Positions 5,967 to 12,540 of a stretch of 12,540 nucleotides of DNA are shown one piece after another. Where the stretch lies: assembly GCA_031392925.1 (NCBI GenBank), contig JANMVV010000366.1:1-12540 (forward strand). Direction: 5' to 3'. The translations under genes were made by a program, and so were the position numbers. Origin of the DNA: JAGNNV01 sp031392925. GTDB lineage: Bacteria > Acidobacteriota > Vicinamibacteria > Fen-336 > JAGNNV01. How positions within the stretch are numbered: position 1 is the stretch's first letter; every line of letters begins with the position of its first letter. Below the pieces are notes generated by a model. The model was not told the DNA's origin and did no database searches. It saw only the letters and a program-made list of their open reading frames with translations.

Positions 5967-6869
5967 CTATTTCTTCTTTGAGTCGGTCACTTTCTTGAAG
6001 TAGGTCCAGCTCGTCTCGTTCGGGCGGTTGTCGTCGAGGTCGGGCGGCGTCTTGTAGATCGGGTAATTGGCCTCGATCTCCTTGCGCGTCACTTCGGAGA
6101 GTTGGTCGAAGCTGTCGATCTTGAGCCCGGTCCCGTGAAAGTAGAGCTCGCCCGCGCGGCCGCTCATCTCCATCCAGGGCAGCCAGGAGGAGAGCCGGGT
6201 CCAGCCGACCTGCACGTTCATGAGGGTGTCCCTGGTCGGGTCCAGCAACTCCTCGTCGCGATAGTAGAAGAGGAACATCTCGGTCGCGTGGTAGTACCCG
6301 CCAACGTTGTCCTGATAGTCGCCTGCGAGCGGGTTCTTGTAGAAGAGGGGCACCTCGATGGCCATGGAGCCGAGCCCATTCTTCGAGACGCCCGTCCACT
6401 TCGCGGGGCCGCGCGGCCCGACCGGGAAGGTGGCGGCCTGGTTCACGGGGTCGTTGGCCACGTGAATGACCTCCACTTCCTTCCCGGTCCAGGGGTTCTT
6501 CCACTTGCGCAGAATCTCGCCGGTGGCCGGGTCTTCATAGAAGACCACTTCCCGCGACACCATCTTGTAGCCCTTCTGACCCTTCTCGTCGGTCACGGTC
6601 CTGGTGGCGCGGATGTTCATGGCGTGCCAGGTGAAGAGGAGACGATCACGCTCGCCCGGAACGCGCGAGTACGTCTTGCCCCAGAAGTCGAAGATCAACG
6701 GCTTGCCATCGATGGTCGACGATTGCATCTTGCGGTTGGCCGTGACCACGTCCTCGGGCTTTGAAAGGTCGAGCTTCGGCGGAGGCGCGCTCGCCTTCTT
6801 CTTCTGAACGGCGAGGGCCGACGTCGAGAGAACGAGGGCGGCAATGGTCAGCACGGCTTTGGTTCGCAT
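5967..6869 (-). CDS. Secreted DUF1838 family protein
   Basis: This 300-residue protein has a Sec signal peptide: MRTK, a hydrophobic run to residue 18, and cleavage likely after Ala-Leu-Ala at residue 20. The mature part fits DUF1838 (PF08894 family, no known function). It reads PKLDLSKPEDVVTANRKM near the start and then the hallmark block at residues 107-142: REVVFYEDPATGEIL followed by KWKNPWTGKEVEVIHVANDPVN. Many Trp, Tyr and Phe residues follow, and the protein ends in KKK. The frame is open further upstream into the aldehyde dehydrogenase gene, but ATG 6869 is preferred because it is preceded by GAAAGG at good spacing and begins a proper signal peptide. It lies 29 bases after the dehydrogenase stop, on the same strand, so a shared transcript is likely. 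The role is unknown; an extracytoplasmic partner of the neighbouring catabolic enzymes is a guess. Confidence 0.85.
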   Translation of the reverse strand: MRTKAVLTIAALVLSTSALAVQKKKASAPPPKLDLSKPEDVVTANRKMQSSTIDGKPLIFDFWGKTYSRVPGERDRLLFTWHAMNIRATRTVTDEKGQKGYKMVSREVVFYEDPATGEILRKWKNPWTGKEVEVIHVANDPVNQAATFPVGPRGPAKWTGVSKNGLGSMAIEVPLFYKNPLAGDYQDNVGGYYHATEMFLFYYRDEELLDPTRDTLMNVQVGWTRLSSWLPWMEMSGRAGELYFHGTGLKIDSFDQLSEVTRKEIEANYPIYKTPPDLDDNRPNETSWTYFKKVTDSKKK

Positions 6870-6898
6870 GGATGGCCTTTCGATGGGCACAGAAGGGT

Positions 6899-8410
6899 TC
6901 AGGACTTTCGGTTTCGGAACAGCGGCGCCGAGGCGCCCGGATTCGTCTCGATCATGATGGACTTGGGCTCGGTGTAGGCCTCGTAGCCCTGCGGGCCGCC
7001 TTCGCGCCCAAGGCCCGACTGGCCGTAGCCGCCGAAGGGGACGTCTCCGCGGACCGCGCCGTAGGTGTTGACCCACATCATTCCCGTGCGCACGCGGAGG
7101 GCGACGCTCATGGCCTTCGAAATATCCCGGGACCACACGCCGCCGCCGAGACCGTATTTCGAATCGTTCGCGACTTCGACCGCTTCGTCCAGATCGCGGA
7201 CGCGGATCACCGTGGTCACCGGTCCGAAGAGTTCCTCCTGGGCCGGGCCGCACTTCGCGGTACCCCCGAGCAGAACCGTGGGCCGGAAGAACGAGCCGGG
7301 ACGCAGCCCATCGACGCGGACTCCACCGGCACCCACGATCAAACCGGAGGCGCGGGCGCGCGCGACGAAGTCGACCGCGGCATCCGCCGCGCGCTCATCG
7401 ATCAGCGCTCCGATCTCGGTCGTGTCTTCGAACGGATCGCCCATCACCAGCGAATCGGCGAGAGCGCAGAGTTCCTCTTCCACCCGGTCCGCCACGGAGG
7501 CCTGGACCACGAGGCGCGATCCCGAGAAGCAGCGCTGGCCGGAATTGCGGAACATGCCGGCCGCGGCGCCCCGGACCGCGAGGTCGAGGTCCGCGTCCTC
7601 GAGAATGATGTGGGCGGACTTTCCGCCAAGTTCGAGCAGGAGATTCTTGATGGTGGGAGCCGCGAGTCTCATGATCGCGGAGCCCGCGGCGGTGCCGCCG
7701 GTCATGGTGATCATGTCGACCCGGTCGTCGCCGGCCAGTCGCGATGCGACTCCGGCGGCTCCGTGGAGGACGCTGAAGGCGCCCTCGGGAAGGCCGGCCT
7801 CGTAGAGGATGCGCGCGAACTCCGTGGCCAGGAGCGGGGAGCGCTCGGACGGCTTGAATACCACCGAGTTCCCCGCCGCGAGCGCGGGCGCGGCCTTGAG
7901 CGACGCGAAGGGAAGAGGCGCGTTGTATGGGGTCAGGCCCACCACGACGCCCACGGGATCGCGCACCACCATCTTCATCAGCGAACCGTCGGGGGCCGGG
8001 GAGGGCGTCATCTCTCCCGCCGCGTAGCGCGCGAAGGTCCTGAGGTTCCCCGCGGTGGCCAGGACATCGATCCGCGCTTCGGGCAGGGTCTTGCCATTGT
8101 CGAACACGATCATCCGCGCCAGTTCTTCCATCCGCGAAAGGACGAGGTGAGCCGCCTTGTCGAGAACGCCCGCCCGTTCCCAGCCCTTGCGCAGCCGCCA
8201 GTCGCCGCGGTCGAAGCTGTGCCGGGCCACCGTGAGGGCGTGATCGCACTCGGCCTCGGAGGCCTCGCGCAGGGTCACCAGAGTCTCACCCGTCGCGGGG
8301 TAGCGGACATCGAAGGGCGCGCCCTCGCCCGCAGTGAACCGGCCGGCCACCGCATTCGCTTCCGGTTTGAAGGGCGATCCGCCGCGCTCCACGACGGTAC
8401 GGACTTTCAC
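6899..8410 (-). CDS. NAD(P)+-dependent aldehyde dehydrogenase (betaine-aldehyde dehydrogenase-like)
   Basis: This cytoplasmic enzyme of the classical ALDH superfamily oxidises an aldehyde to the acid; at 503 residues it has the usual length. The active-site set is complete: Asn163 in PYNAPLPF, Lys186 in VFKPSERSP, the nucleotide-binding MTGGTAAGS, general base Glu260 in LELGGKSAH, and nucleophile Cys294 in NSGQRCFSGSR. Later motifs EELFGPV and PFGGYGQSGLGREGG are also present. The start is GTG 8410, strongly supported by AAAGGAG seven bases upstream. The DUF1838 gene follows 29 bases downstream. The conserved Glu and the ordering mark it as a non-acylating ALDH, not the CoA-acylating EutE/PduP type of microcompartments. 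The substrate cannot be named from sequence; semialdehydes and aromatic or aminoaldehydes are common for this subgroup. Confidence 0.93.
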   Translation of the reverse strand: MKVRTVVERGGSPFKPEANAVAGRFTAGEGAPFDVRYPATGETLVTLREASEAECDHALTVARHSFDRGDWRLRKGWERAGVLDKAAHLVLSRMEELARMIVFDNGKTLPEARIDVLATAGNLRTFARYAAGEMTPSPAPDGSLMKMVVRDPVGVVVGLTPYNAPLPFASLKAAPALAAGNSVVFKPSERSPLLATEFARILYEAGLPEGAFSVLHGAAGVASRLAGDDRVDMITMTGGTAAGSAIMRLAAPTIKNLLLELGGKSAHIILEDADLDLAVRGAAAGMFRNSGQRCFSGSRLVVQASVADRVEEELCALADSLVMGDPFEDTTEIGALIDERAADAAVDFVARARASGLIVGAGGVRVDGLRPGSFFRPTVLLGGTAKCGPAQEELFGPVTTVIRVRDLDEAVEVANDSKYGLGGGVWSRDISKAMSVALRVRTGMMWVNTYGAVRGDVPFGGYGQSGLGREGGPQGYEAYTEPKSIMIETNPGASAPLFRNRKS

Positions 8411-8425
8411 AAACAGGCTCCTTTG
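8411..8425 (-). promoter_or_regulatory. Strong ribosome binding site that sets the GTG start of the aldehyde dehydrogenase
   Basis: On the minus strand the bases before GTG 8410 read CAAAGGAG then CCTGTTT. The near-perfect Shine-Dalgarno sequence with seven-base spacing settles the non-ATG start and is the best ribosome site in the window. Confidence 0.8.
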
Positions 8426-8464
8426 CCCCGACCTTCCGCACCGAGGGAACGCGCGGTGATCAGA

Positions 8465-8484
8465 TTGTCATAACTTTAGTACAA
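8465..8484. promoter_or_regulatory. AT-rich imperfect palindrome, candidate operator between divergent genes
   Basis: The 20-base site has the form TTGTnnTAAnnTTAnnACAA; seven of ten positions in each arm are complementary. It lies in an AT-rich island of a very GC-rich region, 54 bases upstream of the aldehyde dehydrogenase start and about 70 upstream of the amidohydrolase start. A dimeric repressor or activator controlling both directions would fit the length and symmetry. The regulator is not in the window. Confidence 0.4.
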
Positions 8485-8517
8485 CTTGCCGGAGGCTCGG
8501 GGGAACCGCCGGCTTCC

Positions 8518-8523
8518 TATACT
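8518..8523 (+). promoter_or_regulatory. Possible -10 element (TATACT) for the amidohydrolase gene
   Basis: TATACT differs from the -10 consensus by one base and lies 29 bases upstream of the TTG start at 8553. No -35 like hexamer sits at 16-18 bases; the nearest TTGCCG (8486-8491) is 26 bases away. The element is therefore plausible but unproven. Confidence 0.3.
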
Positions 8524-8552
8524 GTGACCCTGCCAGCCTATCGAGGTCCCGC

Positions 8553-10256
8553 TTGAACGCTTTTCTCGTCGCCGCCGCCCTCCTCCTCTCCCAGGTCCCG
8601 GTGACCGCCCCGCCGCCCGAGACCATTCTCCACAACGCTCGCGTCTTCACCGCCGACGCGTCCCGGCCCTGGGTCGACGCCTTCGCGGTGCGCTACGGCC
8701 GGATCATGGCGGTGGGCGCGTCGAGCGATCTCCTCAAGCTCGCGGGGCCGGGCACCCGCGTGGTGGACCTGGGAGGCGCCTTTGTCTCGCCCGGATTCGG
8801 CGACAGCCACCTGCACTTCATGAGCGGAAGCCTCACCCTGAACGCGGTCACCCTCGACGGGCTCCGCGACCTGATGGCGATCCAGGCGCGGATCGCCGGG
8901 TATGCCAAGGCCAACCCGGGCGCCTCATGGATCACCGGCCGGGGCTGGAACTACGGCGCCTTCCCGGGGAACCTTCCCCACCGCAAGTGGCTCGACGAGA
9001 TTGTGCCCGACCGTCCCGCGTTCATGGAGAGCTACGACGGCCACACGGGGTGGGCAAACACGAAGGCACTCGAGCTCGCCGGCATCACCCGCGAGACAAA
9101 GGACCCCGGGAACGGCGTGATCGTTCGGGACGAGCAGGGAGAGGCCACGGGCGCTCTCAAGGAAGCCGCCCAGCGCCTCGTCCGACGACTGCCGCCGAAA
9201 CCCACCGACGAGGACAAGTACCGGGCGCTCAAGGCCGGCCTCGACCTCGCCGCATCCTACGGCCTTACCTTCGCGCACAACGCCGGGTTTGATCTTGACG
9301 ACCTGCCCGTCTATGAGCGGGTGATGAAAGAGGGCGGTCTCAAGCTCCGCTTCTACAACGCTGCCTATTTCGAGCCCGATCCGGGGGCGGCCACCCTGAG
9401 CCGTATGAAGGAACTTCGCGCGAAGTACCAGGGCCCGCTTTTCCGGTTCGGAGCGATCAAGGCCCTGCTCGACGGCGTGGTCGAGTCGAAGACCGCCTGG
9501 ATGCTGGAGCCCTACGCGGGCGGGGGCGGCGCCGGCCTGCCGAACTACCCGGTGGACGTTTTCAATCGCAGCGTCGCGGCCTACGACCTGGCGGGATTCC
9601 AGATGTTCGTTCATGCCATTGGAGACAAGGCCATCCGAACCGCGCTGGATGCCTTCGACCAGGCGGCCAGGATGAACGGCACCTCCGGCCTAAGGCATCG
9701 GGTCGAGCACATCGAAGTGCCCCAGTTCTCCGACCTCGCGCGCTTCAAGCCGCTGGGAGTGATTGCCTCCACGCAGGCGCTGTTCGCAACCCCCGAGGAA
9801 AATACTCCGGGCGCCTATCTGGGGAACCTCGGGGCCGACCGGGGCGCGCGCACCATGGCCTTCAAGGCCATCGATGACTCCGGCGCCGTGCAGGCCTTCG
9901 GCAGCGACTGGCCGGTTTTCTCCATGGAAGTGCTCCAGGGCATCTACACCGCGGTGACCCGGGAAACCCTCCGGGGCACGCCGCCCGGGGGCCAGCAGCC
10001 AGACTCGAAGATCAGCGCGGAGGCCGCGCTGCGTCACTTCACCGTGGATGGGGCCTATGCCGGCTTCGCCGAAAACGACTACGGCCGGATCGCACCCGGC
10101 CTCCTCGCCGACTTCGTCATTCTCTCCCGGGACATCACGAGGGGAGCGCCCCGGGACATCCTGACCACGCGCGTCCTGCTGACCGTGATGGGCGGCAAGG
10201 AGACGTACCGCGCGAAAGATTTCACCGCCGGCGCCGGCCCGGTCAAGGGAAAGTAG
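8553..10256 (+). CDS. Exported amidohydrolase, YtcJ/Amidohydrolase_3 type
   Basis: This 567-residue metal-dependent hydrolase belongs to the amidohydrolase superfamily, YtcJ-like branch (PF07969). A short signal peptide (MNAFLVAAALLLSQVPVTA, cut near residue 19) suggests it is secreted to the periplasm. Motifs in order are the metal-binding HxH in GFGDSHLHFMSG (His86, His88), Lys303 in GAIKALLDGVVES (position of the bridging lysine in this branch), His354 in FVHAIGDKA, His386 in RHRVEHIE, and the metal-binding Asp452 in FGSDWPVFSM. All expected metal ligands are visible, so the enzyme should be active on an amide, carbamate or similar C-N bond; the substrate is unknown. The start is TTG 8553, preceded by GAGG at good spacing and followed at once by the signal peptide. 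The SDR gene begins 13 bases after the stop, so the two form an operon. Confidence 0.9.
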   Translation: MNAFLVAAALLLSQVPVTAPPPETILHNARVFTADASRPWVDAFAVRYGRIMAVGASSDLLKLAGPGTRVVDLGGAFVSPGFGDSHLHFMSGSLTLNAVTLDGLRDLMAIQARIAGYAKANPGASWITGRGWNYGAFPGNLPHRKWLDEIVPDRPAFMESYDGHTGWANTKALELAGITRETKDPGNGVIVRDEQGEATGALKEAAQRLVRRLPPKPTDEDKYRALKAGLDLAASYGLTFAHNAGFDLDDLPVYERVMKEGGLKLRFYNAAYFEPDPGAATLSRMKELRAKYQGPLFRFGAIKALLDGVVESKTAWMLEPYAGGGGAGLPNYPVDVFNRSVAAYDLAGFQMFVHAIGDKAIRTALDAFDQAARMNGTSGLRHRVEHIEVPQFSDLARFKPLGVIASTQALFATPEENTPGAYLGNLGADRGARTMAFKAIDDSGAVQAFGSDWPVFSMEVLQGIYTAVTRETLRGTPPGGQQPDSKISAEAALRHFTVDGAYAGFAENDYGRIAPGLLADFVILSRDITRGAPRDILTTRVLLTVMGGKETYRAKDFTAGAGPVKGK

Positions 10257-10269
10257 GACGACGCCTCCA

Positions 10270-11073
10270 ATGGCCACTTACACCGACAAAGTCATCATCC
10301 TCACCGGCGCCTCGCAGGGCATCGGCAAGGCCCTCGCCCTCACCCTCTCGCCGCAGCGACCGAAGCTCGTTCTCGCGGCCCGGGACGAAGCCGCGCTCCA
10401 GGACGTGGCCGAGAGGTGCCGGGCCCGAGGCGCCACCACGTTCGTCTTCAAGACCGATGTCACCGAAGAAGGGCAGTGCCGCGACCTGATCCGCCGCACC
10501 GCCCTGGCCGCGGGCGGGATCGATGTCCTCATCCACAACGCGGGCGGCGGCATGAACGCGCGGTTCGACCAGATGAGCGACCTCAGCGTCTTCGAGAAGC
10601 TGATGCGCCTCAACTACCTTGGCCCGGTCTACCTGACCCACGAAGCGCTTCCCCATCTCAAGAAGTCGCGCGGGCAGATCGTCGTCGTCTCGTCGGTGGC
10701 GGGTCTCACCGGAGTGCCGCTGCGCACCGCGTATTCGGGCAGCAAGCACGCGGTGTTCGGCCTCTTCGAGTCGCTGCGGATCGAAATCGCGGAGCACGGT
10801 GTGTCCGTGACCATGATCGCGCCCGACTTCGTTCAGTCGGAGATCCACGTACGCGCCTTCGGTCCGGACGGCAAGCCCGTGGGCGACAGCACGATCGCCG
10901 AACGCGTGGCCATGCCCGCGGAGGAATGCGCGGCCCTCATCGTGGGCGCCATGGAGCGAAGGCAGCGGCTCCTGATCACATCCCTGCGCGGAAAGCTCGG
11001 CCGCTTCGTGCGCCTCGTGACCCCGCGCCTGATTGATCGGATCGCCTACCGCGCCATCCGACGAGGGGTGTAG
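10270..11073 (+). CDS. Short-chain dehydrogenase/reductase (classical SDR)
   Basis: This 267-residue NAD(P)-dependent oxidoreductase has the Rossmann fold of the classical SDR class. It shows the cofactor motif TGASQGIG (residues 12-19), Arg38 after the second strand (LAAR), which favours NADP(H), NAG at 90-92, and the tetrad Asn115, Ser142, Tyr155 and Lys159 in the YxxxK motif (AYSGSKHA). The C-terminal stretch (RGKLGRFVRLVTPRLIDRIAYRAIRRGV) is basic and helical, as in DHRS7-like membrane-associated members, so peripheral membrane contact is possible. The gene sits 13 bases downstream of the amidohydrolase gene, with AGGACG as ribosome site. It probably reduces or oxidises a carbonyl/alcohol handled by the same pathway; the substrate is unknown. 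It converges with the cyclophilin gene, with only 12 bases between the two stops. Confidence 0.92.
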   Translation: MATYTDKVIILTGASQGIGKALALTLSPQRPKLVLAARDEAALQDVAERCRARGATTFVFKTDVTEEGQCRDLIRRTALAAGGIDVLIHNAGGGMNARFDQMSDLSVFEKLMRLNYLGPVYLTHEALPHLKKSRGQIVVVSSVAGLTGVPLRTAYSGSKHAVFGLFESLRIEIAEHGVSVTMIAPDFVQSEIHVRAFGPDGKPVGDSTIAERVAMPAEECAALIVGAMERRQRLLITSLRGKLGRFVRLVTPRLIDRIAYRAIRRGV

Positions 11074-11085
11074 CCGGTCGGCGAC

Positions 11086-12540
11086 TCAGGGCCGCCGCTG
11101 GATCTGGATCTTCTCGATCACGTCACCTTCGAGGATCCGGTCGACGACGTCGATTCCCTCGATGACGCGCGCGAATACGGTGTAGGTGTGGTCGAGCCTC
11201 CAGTTGTCGACGAGGTTCACGAAGATCTGACCGTCGCCGGTGTCGTGGCCGCGGGTCGAGATGCCGATCGTCCCCCGCTCGTTGCCGGTGGAGCCCAGCT
11301 CGTCGCGCATGAACTGGGGCGTGAGGGCGTCGTATTCGTCGGCGCCCGGACTGCCCCCTTGAAGGACGAAATTCGGAACCACGCGGTGGAAGGTCAGCCG
11401 GTTGTAGGCACCCTTCTCGGCAAGAGCTGCGAAGGTCGCGACGGTAGCGGGCGCCTCCCCGGGCAGCAACTGAAGCGTGAAAGCGCCGAGGCCCTGCATG
11501 GTCACCACCGCCTTCGCACCCGCGAGCGAGCGCAGCACGGCTTCGGCCGGGAAAGGCTCGGGAACGTAGCGCGTGGTCTTCGGTTCCACCGGCTGGCCGA
11601 CCGCCTCGCTGAGCGTTTTCGCCACGAGGGCCGCGACCACGGGATCCCGATCGGCGAGCAGGGGCCGGAGCTTCTCGATGGAAGCCGTGTCTTTGGCCTC
11701 GCGGAGAAGTTCGATGAGTCGCACGCGCGGATCGCGCAGAGTCACCCGGCCGTCGCGCGAGAGCCGCAAGACCGTGCCCGCGATCCGCGGAGCCGCCGTC
11801 TGCAGCTCCGGAGCGCCCTTGAGTTTTGCGGACGCGACGACCAGCAGACCGGCGTGGTCGCTAAGGAGTGCCTGCATCGCGTCGCTCACTGTGTTCAAGG
11901 CGGCGGCGGCCACCTCCGGATTCGCATCGCGCGCCAACACCTTGAGCGTGCCATGATCCCCCGCCGCTTTCGCCGCGACCGCGGCGTACATCCGGACCTG
12001 CCAAACCGGATCGTCGCGGAAGGCGCCGATCTTCACGCGCGCACGGTCGGGCGCCACCTTGGCGAGAGACACGAGCGCCCTGCACCGTATGCGCCACGAC
12101 TTGCCGTGATCCACGAGCGCCTCGATGGTCCCGGCATCGCATTTCAAGGCGCCGAGCGCGTCCACCGCCGCGAGCGCCACGTGACCACCCGGATCCTCGA
12201 CCGCGGCCTTGGCCCGCTCACAGGTCGCGGCCAGGCGGATCGCCTCGAACCGGACCATGGGCGAAGGATCATCGATCCATCTCTTGGAGCCGACCACGGC
12301 CAGCCGTCGCATCTGGGGATCTGCATCCTTTAGCGCCAGGTCGAACGTCACCGCATCCTGATCTCCCGCGGCGTTGAGCGCGAGCAACGCGAACTGACGC
12401 GGTAGCGACCCGGGATTGTCCCGAACCGCCTGCCGCAACGCGTCGATCGTGGCCATCTCCGGTCGAGTGACCTTGAGGTTGAGTCGCACGAGAGTCTCGA
12501 GACCACGGGCCGCGCCGGTGCGGGCGGTCAGGTCTTCGTC
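11086..12540 (-). CDS. HEAT-repeat protein with C-terminal cyclophilin-type peptidyl-prolyl isomerase domain (partial, 5' end outside window)
   Basis: At least 485 residues are visible. The frame stays open to the last base of the window (it reads DEDLTARTGAARGLETL there), so the true start is upstream and the GTG at 12489 is probably internal. From the visible N-terminal side to about 11560 runs a series of HEAT-like repeats: paired helices with phrases such as DADPQMRRLAVVGSKRW, DPSPMVRFEAIRLAA, DDPVWQVRMYAAVAAKAAGD and DRDPVVAALVAKTLSEA. The last 140 or so residues form a cyclophilin domain: FHRVVPNFVLQGGSPG, with the catalytic Arg at 11383-11385, then FVNLVDNWRLDHTYTVFARVI. The tryptophan of human cyclophilin A is replaced by Leu, as is usual in bacterial members. 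It catalyses cis-trans isomerisation of prolyl bonds, with HEAT repeats as a probable protein-binding scaffold. The location cannot be judged without the N terminus. Confidence 0.88.
   Translation of the reverse strand, partial: DEDLTARTGAARGLETLVRLNLKVTRPEMATIDALRQAVRDNPGSLPRQFALLALNAAGDQDAVTFDLALKDADPQMRRLAVVGSKRWIDDPSPMVRFEAIRLAATCERAKAAVEDPGGHVALAAVDALGALKCDAGTIEALVDHGKSWRIRCRALVSLAKVAPDRARVKIGAFRDDPVWQVRMYAAVAAKAAGDHGTLKVLARDANPEVAAAALNTVSDAMQALLSDHAGLLVVASAKLKGAPELQTAAPRIAGTVLRLSRDGRVTLRDPRVRLIELLREAKDTASIEKLRPLLADRDPVVAALVAKTLSEAVGQPVEPKTTRYVPEPFPAEAVLRSLAGAKAVVTMQGLGAFTLQLLPGEAPATVATFAALAEKGAYNRLTFHRVVPNFVLQGGSPGADEYDALTPQFMRDELGSTGNERGTIGISTRGHDTGDGQIFVNLVDNWRLDHTYTVFARVIEGIDVVDRILEGDVIEKIQIQRRP

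Noticed and set aside
6870..7253. Extended N terminus for the DUF1838 protein reaching into the aldehyde dehydrogenase gene
   Set aside because: The extension overlaps a well-supported gene, has no family similarity, and would bury the obvious signal peptide that starts at 6869 after a good ribosome site.
6899..8410. Aldehyde dehydrogenase as the microcompartment (EutE/PduP-like) acylating enzyme of the RpiB-DeoC system
   Set aside because: It carries the general-base Glu and motifs of hydrolytic, non-acylating ALDHs, has no terminal targeting helix, and lies in a separate operon on the other strand.
6761..8473. Plus-strand open frame of 570 codons opposite the aldehyde dehydrogenase
   Set aside because: The opposite strand carries a complete ALDH active site and a strong ribosome site; this frame is rich in Arg, Gly and His and resembles nothing known.
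12487..12489. GTG as the start of the cyclophilin/HEAT gene
   Set aside because: The frame continues without a stop to the window edge with HEAT-like sequence, so this GTG is most likely an internal valine.

Overview
The window is about 12.5 kb of high-GC, densely coding bacterial chromosome. It holds ten protein genes; the genes at both ends run off the window. No rRNA, tRNA, CRISPR array, insertion sequence or phage gene was seen, and no gap between genes exceeds about 150 bases. The gene types suggest a soil or sediment heterotroph of the Acidobacteriota or a related deep-branching, Myxococcota-like group. They include an exported DUF1838 protein, an exported amidohydrolase, a HEAT-repeat cyclophilin, a TPR plus cyclic-nucleotide-binding protein, and microcompartment-type RpiB and DeoC. 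This placement is inference from gene content, not from a marker gene.

Layout. (1) Positions 1-1894, minus strand: an AGCS-family sodium:amino-acid symporter whose stop codon overlaps the start of lysA (diaminopimelate decarboxylase, cut at the left edge). (2) 1895-2040: a divergent intergenic region with a small perfect-stem hairpin. (3) 2041-5895, plus strand: four closely spaced genes, all in the same reading frame. They encode a TPR/cyclic-nucleotide-binding protein, an RpiB-like sugar-phosphate isomerase, a deoxyribose-phosphate aldolase (DeoC) and an NCS1-family nucleobase permease. (4) 5967-8410, minus strand: a GTG-start NAD(P)-dependent aldehyde dehydrogenase followed by a secreted DUF1838 protein. 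(5) 8411-8552: a divergent intergenic region with an AT-rich imperfect palindrome. (6) 8553-11073, plus strand: an exported amidohydrolase of the YtcJ/Amidohydrolase_3 type and a classical short-chain dehydrogenase. (7) 11086-12540, minus strand: a HEAT-repeat protein with a C-terminal cyclophilin domain, open at its 5' end.

The most interesting region is the isomerase-aldolase-permease cluster. Both enzymes carry N-terminal extensions absent from housekeeping RpiB and DeoC. The DeoC extension starts with a short amphipathic helix resembling a microcompartment encapsulation peptide, followed by a Cys/His cluster. The isomerase has Asp where the usual RpiB catalytic Cys sits. RpiB plus DeoC is the signature enzyme pair of the 'sugar phosphate utilising' (SPU) class of bacterial microcompartments. 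No shell protein lies in the window, so either this is a satellite cargo locus with the shell elsewhere or the enzymes work without a shell. The adjacent nucleobase permease makes nucleoside or DNA-sugar breakdown a sensible hypothesis. The second half of the window (aldehyde dehydrogenase, DUF1838, amidohydrolase, SDR) looks like a degradation or detoxification module with an unidentified substrate.
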